From assembly GCF_000281085.1 (NCBI RefSeq), contig NZ_JH767529.1, positions 107,290-171,289 on the forward strand: a DNA stretch of 64,000 bases, written 5' to 3'. A program made the position numbers and the translations under genes. The first letter of the stretch is position 1. Every line of letters starts with the position of its first letter. A model generated the notes under the pieces. It searched no databases. It saw only the letters and a program-made list of their open reading frames with translations, and was not told where the DNA came from. The DNA comes from Catenovulum agarivorans YM01 (GTDB taxonomy: Bacteria; Pseudomonadota; Gammaproteobacteria; Enterobacterales; Alteromonadaceae). This document shows positions 47,847-55,185 of the stretch, one piece after another.

Positions 47847-48128
47847 TCATTGCACACAAATTATATGTTTATCCGCAACATATTGCCCATTTGAATTAAT
47901 TTCATAGACAGCGTGAGCAACCGAACATTTGTTTGAAAAAGAAGATGAAGTGCAGCCAATATATTTTCCATCATGGCTTTTAAACCATAAGCTAAAGTCT
48001 TGCTCAATTGATTTCGGTACATCTTGAGTCCTTGTCCAGATCCTAGAATCTGGCATAAAACTACAATGGCCTTCAATAACAGAGCACGAACTTAGATATA
48101 AAACAGACATGAATATATTGATTCTCAC
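47847..48128 (-). CDS. Small cassette-encoded lipoprotein of unknown function
   Basis: 93 residues if GTG 48128 is used, with GGAGG four bases before it (an in-frame ATG at 48146 lies inside the attC site, another at 48110). The N-terminus (RINIFMSVLYLSSCSVIEG) looks like a lipoprotein signal with lipobox LSSC. The mature part has four more Cys and no recognised family. It follows attC 48144-48241 and is the gene of the last cassette in view. Confidence 0.6.
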   Translation of the reverse strand: MRINIFMSVLYLSSCSVIEGHCSFMPDSRIWTRTQDVPKSIEQDFSLWFKSHDGKYIGCTSSSFSNKCSVAHAVYEINSNGQYVADKHIICVQ

Positions 48129-48143
48129 TCTGCCTCCGTGACA

Positions 48144-48241
48144 CATAACGCCCTGTTAACAGGCAAAAAATTGTTGGCTAAAATAGCGACGAAGGAGCAA
48201 GAGCGAACTGTTTTTTGTCCTTGTTAAACGGCTTGTTATGG
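48144..48241 (-). other. Integron attC site 3
   Basis: On the minus strand it starts ccataacaagccgtttaacaagg and ends cctgttaacagggcgttatg. The two ends are imperfect complements with the spacer mismatch typical of attC, and the middle (gaactgttttttg... / caaaaaattgtt) folds further. The TAA stop of the TOPRIM-like gene is within the site. Size 98 bp, as expected for chromosomal integron cassettes. Confidence 0.85.
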
Positions 48242-48919
48242 CAATTCATGATTGATTTCTTTCAATTTGTTAGCTAGTTTTGTAAAAGACTTCAAATGTT
48301 CTGTGTCATTAACTCTTTGTTCTATTTTTTCAACGTACTCAGACGTAGCTACACTATCACAGCGTGATTTAGAATAGCGAATACGCTTTTCCCTTAGTGC
48401 TTGAATAGCATATTTTGCGTGAAATTGTGAATGAGTGTACTCCGTTGAGAATGCTCCCATCTCCTCTGGATCATCAGTTATTACATTAAAATATCGGAAA
48501 TAATCAATCAGAGGATAATCATTTGGTTGTCTTGGAATCGCTTGGTTATTTCCCAGCAAGAATGTTTCGAAACAGCGTTTTTGGATAATAACTGTAATTT
48601 CAGCGTTAAGCTCTAAATTGAGAGCTTCTATGCCTTCTTTTACCTCTCTTTCTCGATGCTCTACAGTAGATTCATCACAATCAAGAATAATAAAAAAGTG
48701 ATTAACATCTCCAATATCAACAATATCCTTTGAAGAATTTTCAAGGTGGTTCAAAATCGAAGGGTATCCTTCCCCTGAAATTAAAAAAAACCCCGAGCTA
48801 CAGCTTTTAAAATCTTCAAATGAATCAAAATAATTAAGTGATGGAATGAAAAATTTAATCCACTCAGGATATACTTGCATCTCAGAGGACACACCTTCAA
48901 CTAAAAAGTACAACTTCAA
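48236..48919 (-). CDS. TOPRIM-like nuclease-fold partner of the AAA ATPase
   Basis: 227 residues starting at TTG 48919 with AGAGGG eight bases upstream, inside the end of the ATPase gene (2 bp between genes). Residues 3-9 (LYFLVEG, Glu8) and FFIILDCDES (Asp80, Asp82) match the acidic Glu and DxD signature of TOPRIM domains; RCFETFLLGN (near 114-123) resembles the E-T-x-L-L motif of RloB/DUF4276 and related proteins. With the ATPase it forms a split OLD-like pair, as in PARIS (AriA/AriB) or RloA/RloB defence loci. Which family it belongs to is not decided by sight. Its stop codon lies in an attC site. Confidence 0.82.
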   Translation of the reverse strand: MKLYFLVEGVSSEMQVYPEWIKFFIPSLNYFDSFEDFKSCSSGFFLISGEGYPSILNHLENSSKDIVDIGDVNHFFIILDCDESTVEHREREVKEGIEALNLELNAEITVIIQKRCFETFLLGNNQAIPRQPNDYPLIDYFRYFNVITDDPEEMGAFSTEYTHSQFHAKYAIQALREKRIRYSKSRCDSVATSEYVEKIEQRVNDTEHLKSFTKLANKLKEINHELP

Positions 48920-48921
48920 AC

Positions 48922-50058
48922 CTATTTCCCTCTATAGATTGCACTATTAATTAACTGAATGAACTTGTCATGGTTACTAGATGAATTAATTATCTGCTCA
49001 GCTTCCTTTGCAACTATGTCACTTCCATTTCGAGTTATTATTTTCCAGTTATTAGGTTCTACATTGTTTATTATACGAGGGTGATGTGTTGTTAAAATCA
49101 CTTGATTTTCAGACATTTGGAGTTCTTCTAAAACGTCTGGTAAACAATTAATACCAAGACTATTTTCCACTTCGTCTATAATTATTGGGGCATGGCTACT
49201 GCCAAAAAACAATTCCGAAATAATCATCATAGACTTAAACATTCCAGATGAAATATGGAACTGATTTACCTTTGTGCCATTTTCCAACTCTAAATCTATT
49301 ACAATTAGACTTTTTTCGATTCCATTTTCTGGATCAACTATAGCCTTTACAACGGTAGGTTTTACATGTTTTACTTCAGGAAAAATATTTGAAAAACAAA
49401 ATTCAAAATCAGAAAATCTTTTTTTATCATAAGCTTTCGCATAATAAATCCTCTCCCTACAATTCATTTCATTATGTGTAGTGGATAACTTATTTATTGA
49501 AGCTTCTTTATTATGAATTTCACTTTTGATTTTTTTATTTAAAGCTGAATTTAAAACAGGTGTTGCATGAGGGTCTGAATAACCTCTTGAGTTACTATCT
49601 ACGATAATAATTGAATTTAAAGCTTTATGAATCTCAGTGATTTTAGAGTCATCTCTAAGCAAATATATTAAACTTTTATACTTGTCCAATGAAGGTAATT
49701 TAGTACCATCATAAAAGATTTCACCATCAGACTTATTTAATAAAACATCACCATTTAATACTATTTGTTCATTCAAAAGCTCTGCTGATTCATCACCATC
49801 TTTGTCTATTTCTGACTCATCTGCATATTTACCCGACCATTCAATACTATTACCTGAATTATCTGTAAATTTGATCAACCATTCTTCAGCCGCAGCCGAA
49901 CGTCCCTTTAATATTTCAACAATTGCCATTAATGAATTTATTATAGAAGTTTTACCTGCTCCTGAAACTCCGACTAAAACATTAAATCGATTAAATTTAA
50001 CGTTATCAATTTTAATCTTAGTATCAGAATCATAATGAAAAATACTATCAATTCTCAT
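48922..50058 (-). CDS. AAA/ABC-type ATPase of a putative two-gene defence cassette
   Basis: 378 residues. Walker A GVSGAGKTSI at 30-39, an ABC-signature-like ISSGM near 268, Walker B with catalytic Glu in PIIIDEVENS (291-300), and the His switch LTTHHPRII near 322-330. This is the SMC/Rad50-like OLD-family ATPase layout with a short insert instead of a long coiled coil. It would act as the sensing or regulatory ATPase for the TOPRIM-like protein encoded 2 bp downstream. Lower GC than the neighbouring chromosomal genes, and carried as an integron cassette. Confidence 0.9.
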   Translation of the reverse strand: MRIDSIFHYDSDTKIKIDNVKFNRFNVLVGVSGAGKTSIINSLMAIVEILKGRSAAAEEWLIKFTDNSGNSIEWSGKYADESEIDKDGDESAELLNEQIVLNGDVLLNKSDGEIFYDGTKLPSLDKYKSLIYLLRDDSKITEIHKALNSIIIVDSNSRGYSDPHATPVLNSALNKKIKSEIHNKEASINKLSTTHNEMNCRERIYYAKAYDKKRFSDFEFCFSNIFPEVKHVKPTVVKAIVDPENGIEKSLIVIDLELENGTKVNQFHISSGMFKSMMIISELFFGSSHAPIIIDEVENSLGINCLPDVLEELQMSENQVILTTHHPRIINNVEPNNWKIITRNGSDIVAKEAEQIINSSSNHDKFIQLINSAIYRGK

Positions 50059-50159
50059 GCAAACATTCTCTTTTTTAACTTTTTCATATTGTAACTCGTT
50101 ATTACCTACATTGTGGAATTTTTCGCATCATTGTGACGGTTGAGCACTTATTGCCATAA

Positions 50160-50337
50160 CGAGACTGTAGAATTACTCCAGTCTGTAAAAATAAAATTAA
50201 ATTGCGCGCTCCTACGTAAAATTTAGCTAACCTTGAGATGAATAGTTAACTAGATTTCACGTAAACACGCCATTTTTGGCATATAAAACGTTCCTTATAT
50301 ACTCCAAATGCCAAATATGAGTAATTCTACAATCTCA
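50160..50337. repeat. 178-bp inverted-repeat (MITE-like) element at cassette head
   Basis: Ends cgagactgtagaattactc (50160-50178) and gagtaattctacaatctca (50319-50337) are inverted repeats matching at 17 of 19 positions. Inside, 50213-50232 and 50244-50263 form a second hairpin. It has no coding capacity. One end abuts the recombination point of attC site 2, and the other is about 100 bp upstream of the ATPase start, so it could carry or block the promoter of the pair. Confidence 0.6.
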
Positions 50338-50434
50338 ACGCCAAGCTAAGCGGACTAAAATAGTGGGTTATAATTTTGAAGCGAAGCGAAACTTAACCCA
50401 CTGTTTTAGTTCCGTTTTGAATGCTTTGTGAGCT
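50336..50434 (-). other. Integron attC site 2
   Basis: On the minus strand it runs from gctcacaaagcattcaaaacgg to ccgcttagcttggcgttgag. The arms actaaaacagtgggtt and aacccactattttagt pair almost perfectly, and the loop contains cgcttcgctt. The 5' box is degenerate (gctcaca instead of gctaaca). It follows the SUKH-like pseudogene and defines its cassette. Confidence 0.8.
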
Positions 50435-50439
50435 GAGCC

Positions 50440-50809
50440 TTACTTTAGTATTGCTTCTACAAATTTTGTAAAAGATGGTGCAATCGGAACTTCAAACGTT
50501 GAGTTGAATACCGCTCCAGTCTTAAGCTGAATATAAATAGTTCCATCGATATCATTTGCAAACAGCTCTAAAAAACCATTGTTGAAATGCTCTTTGTGCA
50601 TATTCTGAGTATAAATGTCTATTTCTGTAATTTGTGGCTCTATACAGTATAAAGGATCACTGTAAATTTCAGCATAATTATACGTTACAAGAAACTCTTT
50701 AAACTCTATCGGCAATACAATATTTAGTTTCTAAATCGTCAACAGCATTCAATGAAATCCCTTTACCTAATTCGCCAGAATGCTCTTCCAATAATTCAAT
50801 TAATTTCAT
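50440..50809 (-). pseudogene. SUKH (SMI1/KNR4)-like cassette gene with frameshift
   Basis: Starts at ATG 50809 (MKLIELLEEHSGELGKG) and reads to LETKYCI; the continuation is in another frame from about 50720: VLPIEFKEFLVTYNYAEIY and on to the stop at 50440. Joined, it gives about 122 residues with the LPxEFKEFLxTYN hallmark of SUKH proteins, which often are immunity proteins to polymorphic toxins. The frame break lies near the sequence aaatattgt; it may be real decay or a sequence error. Followed by attC site 2. Confidence 0.7.
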
Positions 50810-50832
50810 AGTAAAAATGCTCAATTGACCAG

Positions 50833-50931
50833 CTAACTCCCGCTTAACACGCAATGTGTTGGCATGGCTTTTTGCGTTGTTTGCCAAAACCATGACAACT
50901 AAACATTGTCGGAGTTTAAGCGTTTGTTAGG
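50833..50931 (-). other. Integron attC site 1
   Basis: On the minus strand it starts cctaacaaacgcttaa and ends ttaagcgggagttag, the classic complementary ends with a mismatched central spacer, 99 bp apart. Inner arms gacaatgtttagttgtcatgg and ccatgccaacacattgcg also pair. It overlaps the 3' end of the upstream cassette gene, giving that protein the C-terminus KPNKRLNSDNV, a common by-product of read-through into attC. Confidence 0.9.
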
Positions 50932-51261
50932 TTTACTTTTATAGACAAACCCAAAGACTAGAGCTAGATGAGTTAGTAACAAACCAAACAAAATAAAATC
51001 GTAAGAGCTGTAAAACTCAATTGTTGAATCTAAAACATCGGTATTTTTATATTGCTCTGACTTAATATCCTCAAGCATCATTTTGGTTAAGCTTATTAGA
51101 GTTTCCTTATCAGCTGAGTCTAAGCTGGCTTCGACCTCAGCTAATTTGGAATAATTAACTGGAATGGTTGTCGTATCTTTTACCATCGATGGTAAATACA
51201 ATGAAAAAAGAGAATACCCAACCAGAGATAAACTTGAGATTAAGATTAACCATTTATGCAC
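50899..51261 (-). CDS. Cassette-encoded two-transmembrane protein of unknown function
   Basis: 120 residues from GTG 51261, with AGGAAG just upstream. Two membrane helices (about 4-24 and 88-107) flank a polar, helical, mostly acidic loop. The C-terminal KPNKRLNSDNV is encoded by the attC site. No recognised family. This is the first cassette in view; I find no attC or attI on its upstream side. Confidence 0.7.
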   Translation of the reverse strand: MHKWLILISSLSLVGYSLFSLYLPSMVKDTTTIPVNYSKLAEVEASLDSADKETLISLTKMMLEDIKSEQYKNTDVLDSTIEFYSSYDFILFGLLLTHLALVFGFVYKSKPNKRLNSDNV

Positions 51262-51588
51262 GATACTTCCTGTAAACCTAAGGCTTTAATATCGAGCGAT
51301 TGGGTCGTTTTTGTGCCGAGAACCGTCTCGAGTTTCTACTTAATGAATTTTTATCATAGTGGATAACTTATTGCTACAAAAAGCTTTCAGCTTTAAAAGC
51401 TAATGTTGCTTGAGGATAAAATCGACCAAATTGCTTGTTTTCCTGATTATACGAGAAACATGTAAATGGACAGCCAAAAAATAAACATAGTGAAGATCAG
51501 CTTCTCGCTCATGGCTGTCTATCTGATAAGGTCTAAACTGATACATTTAAACTGTTCAATCAGATATGCGCAACTCCCCTTCAACCTG
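51262..51588. other. Intergenic region at the left boundary of the cassette array
   Basis: This 327-bp stretch has no gene. It contains an 11-bp inverted repeat with one mismatch (51466-51476 atggacagcca and 51512-51522 tggctgtctat, 35-base loop with an inner gaag/cttc hairpin), which may be the terminator of the cupin gene. No integrase or attI-like site was recognised. Confidence 0.6.
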
Positions 51589-52605
51589 CTAACGATTTAA
51601 TCTATTTAACACTATGCCACGTAAGCGCCGAATAATATCCGCTGTCATTTTTCCAACCGATGCTTGGCAATGTTCTGGAATATGTGCAGCGGCGCGTTCT
51701 CTATCGCTAAATACATAATAATCAAACATATTCTTCCAAGCTTGTTTTTGTGCTTCAGGTAAATCGCGAATGGTCATTTGTGCATAGGTTAATGCACCTG
51801 CAGGTGTTTCCATAAAGTTTGGTGATTGCCGCCACCAATAATTCACCAGTACGTTAAAGCCAGTTAAACTTTCAACATGGTGCCACCACATAGAGGGTAC
51901 AAATACCGCATCGCCTGGCTCCAATTCTGCCACCCAAGCATTTTCCATTGCCGTTTTAAATTTTGGGAAACGGGCAAAATCAGGTTGGTGAAAATCGACT
52001 AAACTAATTGCCTGACCTGCAGGGTTAAACTCCAACGGGCCAACATATAAGTTTTCTAGCTGATCAGGTGGAAACAAAGTAAAACGACGTTTGCCAACCG
52101 CATTCACAGCTATATTGTCAGGCAAATCAAAATGCGCAGAAATGCGTGAGCGGTTGCTTATCCAAACACTCACTAAAGGTTTATTAGGCGTAGCTAGCTG
52201 CAAATCGTTTGTTTGACGAAAACCCGGTAAACACATATCTACCGAAGTTGAACCAACATAAACAGACGGTGATTCTGGCATTGGATAATACTGCTGAATT
52301 TTATCTAATACTTGAGTTAAATTGGCGCGAGTATTTTGATAGTTAAAGCCCGTCATATCTTGGTTATAACCAAAACGGCCTTTTATTTCAGGCTGACCAA
52401 CAAATGCACCAACTTGCTCACCTTGATAAAACTGCCGAATATATTTATCCGCCTCAGCGGCTGAATTTAATCCAGCTTTAACCAAAGGCCAATCGGCCGC
52501 CAAGCCTTTTAAAATAAACGGCTCTGTTGCGGTTAATAAATGTTTAGGGATGTCATTACTTGTACATCCCTCGATTGTTTTAACTGCTTGCCCAAATGCT
52601 TGCAT
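51589..52605 (-). CDS. Cupin-like (JmjC-type) protein of the halogenase cluster
   Basis: 338 residues. A cupin_8/JmjC-like fold with the iron-binding triad HxD...H: His158 and Asp160 in SAHFDLPDN and a distal His at 242 or 243 in SMWWHHVESL. TATEPFILKGLAADWP at the N-terminus is typical. Such proteins are probable Fe(II)/2-oxoglutarate oxygenases; the substrate is unknown. It is the last gene of the TonB receptor / halogenase / SapC / cupin set. Confidence 0.9.
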   Translation of the reverse strand: MQAFGQAVKTIEGCTSNDIPKHLLTATEPFILKGLAADWPLVKAGLNSAAEADKYIRQFYQGEQVGAFVGQPEIKGRFGYNQDMTGFNYQNTRANLTQVLDKIQQYYPMPESPSVYVGSTSVDMCLPGFRQTNDLQLATPNKPLVSVWISNRSRISAHFDLPDNIAVNAVGKRRFTLFPPDQLENLYVGPLEFNPAGQAISLVDFHQPDFARFPKFKTAMENAWVAELEPGDAVFVPSMWWHHVESLTGFNVLVNYWWRQSPNFMETPAGALTYAQMTIRDLPEAQKQAWKNMFDYYVFSDRERAAAHIPEHCQASVGKMTADIIRRLRGIVLNRLNR

Positions 52606-52619
52606 GCAACTCTGTCACT

Positions 52620-53345
52620 CTACTTATTTAACAAAGTTTTGTTTTTGCGTTCAATTAAGTCGCGAATAGAACTCATTGACGCTAATACCATATAGATACT
52701 TTGCAAAAAACCTTCTTTGTGTAAGTCAGCTAGCGCCTCTGCAGTTAGCGCGTTCACTTTTTCTTCATGAATGGTGTAAAAGCCAATTAACTGATTTTGT
52801 GAACCATCGTTCAATTCAACTTCTAAGGTGAACGATTCTAACAGCTCATATTCAACTAACTTTTGCACAAAAGCTTTGCCGTGATCTTGCCCTGCATGAA
52901 TAGCTTGTAGCATAGCACTGACTTTTTCTAAATATGGCGTTTGCCCGCCGTGTTCTAAAAATACCGCTTCGCCTTCTTCGTTACTTACGCGTGGGCTATC
53001 CATATTAATGTGGATAACAGGTTTCTTTTCACCTGTTTCTCTGTCTTGCTGAAAACCAATTAAAAACGGGTCTCTGTCCATCACTAATGGGATATAACCC
53101 GCATCCCACTTATCATCTTTTAAAAACAAGTTTTCTTTTTGCTCAAAACCAAACATAGCCACTGGCATAAACTCGCCTGTTTGAGCGTCTTTGCGGAAAA
53201 AAATTGGGTAATCATGCTGAACACTGCGAAACTCAACCGGAAAGGTCATGCAAAACATAACTTGGTCGCCCATATCGGCATTGCGTTTACGGCTAATTTT
53301 TAGGTCTTTGTGATCCACATTGTTTAATAATGCATGGTTGCTCAT
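52620..53345 (-). CDS. SapC-family protein
   Basis: 241 residues. FPVEFRSVQHDYPIFFRKDA and GYIPLVMDRDPFLIGF are the hallmarks of the SapC family, named after a Campylobacter S-layer-locus protein and common beside TonB-dependent receptors and tryptophan-halogenase-like genes in polysaccharide-degrading bacteria. Function unknown. 48 bp downstream of the halogenase gene and 14 bp upstream of the cupin gene. Confidence 0.9.
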   Translation of the reverse strand: MSNHALLNNVDHKDLKISRKRNADMGDQVMFCMTFPVEFRSVQHDYPIFFRKDAQTGEFMPVAMFGFEQKENLFLKDDKWDAGYIPLVMDRDPFLIGFQQDRETGEKKPVIHINMDSPRVSNEEGEAVFLEHGGQTPYLEKVSAMLQAIHAGQDHGKAFVQKLVEYELLESFTLEVELNDGSQNQLIGFYTIHEEKVNALTAEALADLHKEGFLQSIYMVLASMSSIRDLIERKNKTLLNK

Positions 53346-53393
53346 GTGTATTGCCTCTATTGGTTTATCTGTGCTTTTATCTTGATAGATTGT

Positions 53394-54959
53394 TTATATT
53401 TTTTGAAATCCATATTGATGGATTTTTAAATTAAGCTCGCGATTAGTCGGTAACTGACTAACCACTTGGTTGCTCTTACGCGCTGTTTCAGCGAATAGCC
53501 TTTCAGCTTCTTGCATGAGTTTAGCTTGGCTTTGGGTTTTATGCGTTCGTTTCAGCGTTTCGAACCCCATTCCGTACAAAACATATTGATAACTGGCCGA
53601 CGAAAACAAACTTTCAGTATGGGTTGCATCAAAATGCCACGGCGATTGATAGCGCCATAAATTGAGGTTGTCTTGTAAACTTTGTGGAATGCTTGAGTCG
53701 TCACGGTTATCTAACCAATAGGCTGAATCATCTCTTTTGCTCAATACATAATGCACTTTTAAAAAGTCGACGATTTGTTGCCAACGTTCACTAAATTTTG
53801 CATTAAAACGCGCTGCCACTATATCCATAACTTGACGATTTTGCGGTAGCTGTTCGCTGATCATTTGTGCCGATAATTCAACTAATACTAAAGCTGATGC
53901 TTCTAATGGTTCGATAAAACCAGCGGCCATGCCAACAGCAACACAGTTGTTATGCCAAAACTTCTGTTTATGGCCAGGATTAAATTTAATCTGTTTAAGC
54001 TCAGCCTGTTTGGCATATTCAGCACTACTGGCTTGTGCGACATAATCACGAATAACCTGCTCGGCCTCGTCTATACTTGTGTGCGCGTCACTAAAAACAT
54101 AACCACAACCACGGCGGCTAGGCAGTGCAATATCCCAAGTCCAACCAGCTTGTTGGCCGGTTGATAAGGTGTGCGAGGCAAAATTTTCATCTTGGCTTGC
54201 ATAGGGCACATGCACAGCCAATGCAGTATTGTTAAACAAATAGCGCTGCAAATTAATGTTATTAATACCTAGATGTTCACCCAATAAACGCGAGCGGCTG
54301 CCACTACAATCGATAAATAAATCACCGGCAATTTCACCAGCAACATCTGTGATTAAACTGGCGATGTCACCATTTGTGTGTGATTTAACCTCTAACACAT
54401 TTGCTTGAGCATGCTTAACTCCAAGTTTTTCGGTGCAATGCTGAGTTAAGAATTGTGCAAATTTACCTGCATCTAAGTGGTAACCATAATTGGCAACAAA
54501 AGCATATTCAGGAGTGGCGATTTGTTTTGGGGCTAAACCGCGATCACAAATATGGCTTTGAAAAGAAACCGCATGGTCAAATCTAACTTGCTCGCGATAC
54601 TGCTGCCACGCCATAGCTAAATTGTGCTGAGAGAATTCAGCGGGTAGAGAAAACGGGTGATAATATGCATCTTCAACATTATTTGTATGCCAAGCTGCAA
54701 ACTTAGAGCCTTGTTTAAAAGCTGCGTCGCAGCAACGCATAAAGTCGGTTTCACTCACACCCATTTTTTGTAATGTGGTGCGCATAGAAGGCCAAGTGCC
54801 CTCACCAACCCCAACAGTTTTAATATCAGGTGATTCAACTAAAGTAACTTGAATACCATTGGCATCATTCGCCATATGCTCAGCTGCTAACACGCCAGCG
54901 GTTAACCAACCGGCACTACCACCACCTAAAATGACTATATGTTTAACCTGCTGGTTCAT
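53394..54959 (-). CDS. Tryptophan-halogenase-family flavoprotein
   Basis: 521 residues. FAD-binding ILGGGSAGWLTAG (residues 10-22), the second motif KTVGVGEGTWPS, catalytic Lys82 in AAFKQGSKF, and the halogenase WxWxI motif in GWTWDIALP. This matches flavin-dependent halogenases such as PrnA/RebH, but the genes found next to TonB receptors in glycan-degrading bacteria have unproven halogenase activity and no flavin reductase is present here. 227 bp downstream of the TonB receptor. Confidence 0.93.
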   Translation of the reverse strand: MNQQVKHIVILGGGSAGWLTAGVLAAEHMANDANGIQVTLVESPDIKTVGVGEGTWPSMRTTLQKMGVSETDFMRCCDAAFKQGSKFAAWHTNNVEDAYYHPFSLPAEFSQHNLAMAWQQYREQVRFDHAVSFQSHICDRGLAPKQIATPEYAFVANYGYHLDAGKFAQFLTQHCTEKLGVKHAQANVLEVKSHTNGDIASLITDVAGEIAGDLFIDCSGSRSRLLGEHLGINNINLQRYLFNNTALAVHVPYASQDENFASHTLSTGQQAGWTWDIALPSRRGCGYVFSDAHTSIDEAEQVIRDYVAQASSAEYAKQAELKQIKFNPGHKQKFWHNNCVAVGMAAGFIEPLEASALVLVELSAQMISEQLPQNRQVMDIVAARFNAKFSERWQQIVDFLKVHYVLSKRDDSAYWLDNRDDSSIPQSLQDNLNLWRYQSPWHFDATHTESLFSSASYQYVLYGMGFETLKRTHKTQSQAKLMQEAERLFAETARKSNQVVSQLPTNRELNLKIHQYGFQKI

Positions 54960-55135
54960 TAATCTTGTACCTACAAACCACTGCGATAGATTTATAACAA
55001 CATGCTAACCTAAAACGTTTTCATAGTCACATATTTACAACAAGTCATCTGCTGCTTTTTTGTAAAAACTATAATGCTGTTTCAAGTGCACAACTGCCTG
55101 TTAATAAAATAAGTTCCGAATAAGTTTAAGAAAAG

Positions 55136-55163
55136 AAGGTGTTAAGCTTGGGCTTAACACCTT
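55136..55163 (-). terminator. Terminator of the TonB-dependent receptor gene
   Basis: aaggtgttaag (55136-55146) pairs perfectly with cttaacacctt (55153-55163) around a six-base loop. On the minus strand it is followed by cttcttttctt. It lies 23 bp after the stop codon and may limit transcription into the halogenase gene. Confidence 0.85.
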
Positions 55164-55185
55164 GGTTTTGATTAAGCGCGAAAGC

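Noticed and set aside
48236..50058. Retron-associated OLD system, Gabija or Septu
   Set aside because: No reverse transcriptase or msr/msd-like RNA, no UvrD-like helicase and no HNH partner is nearby; the TOPRIM-like domain is on a separate small protein.
50160..50337. Additional attC site
   Set aside because: The ends pair too perfectly and lack the AAC/GTT boxes at both ends and the spacer mismatch; it fits a MITE-like inverted repeat better, though one end reads gttatgg.
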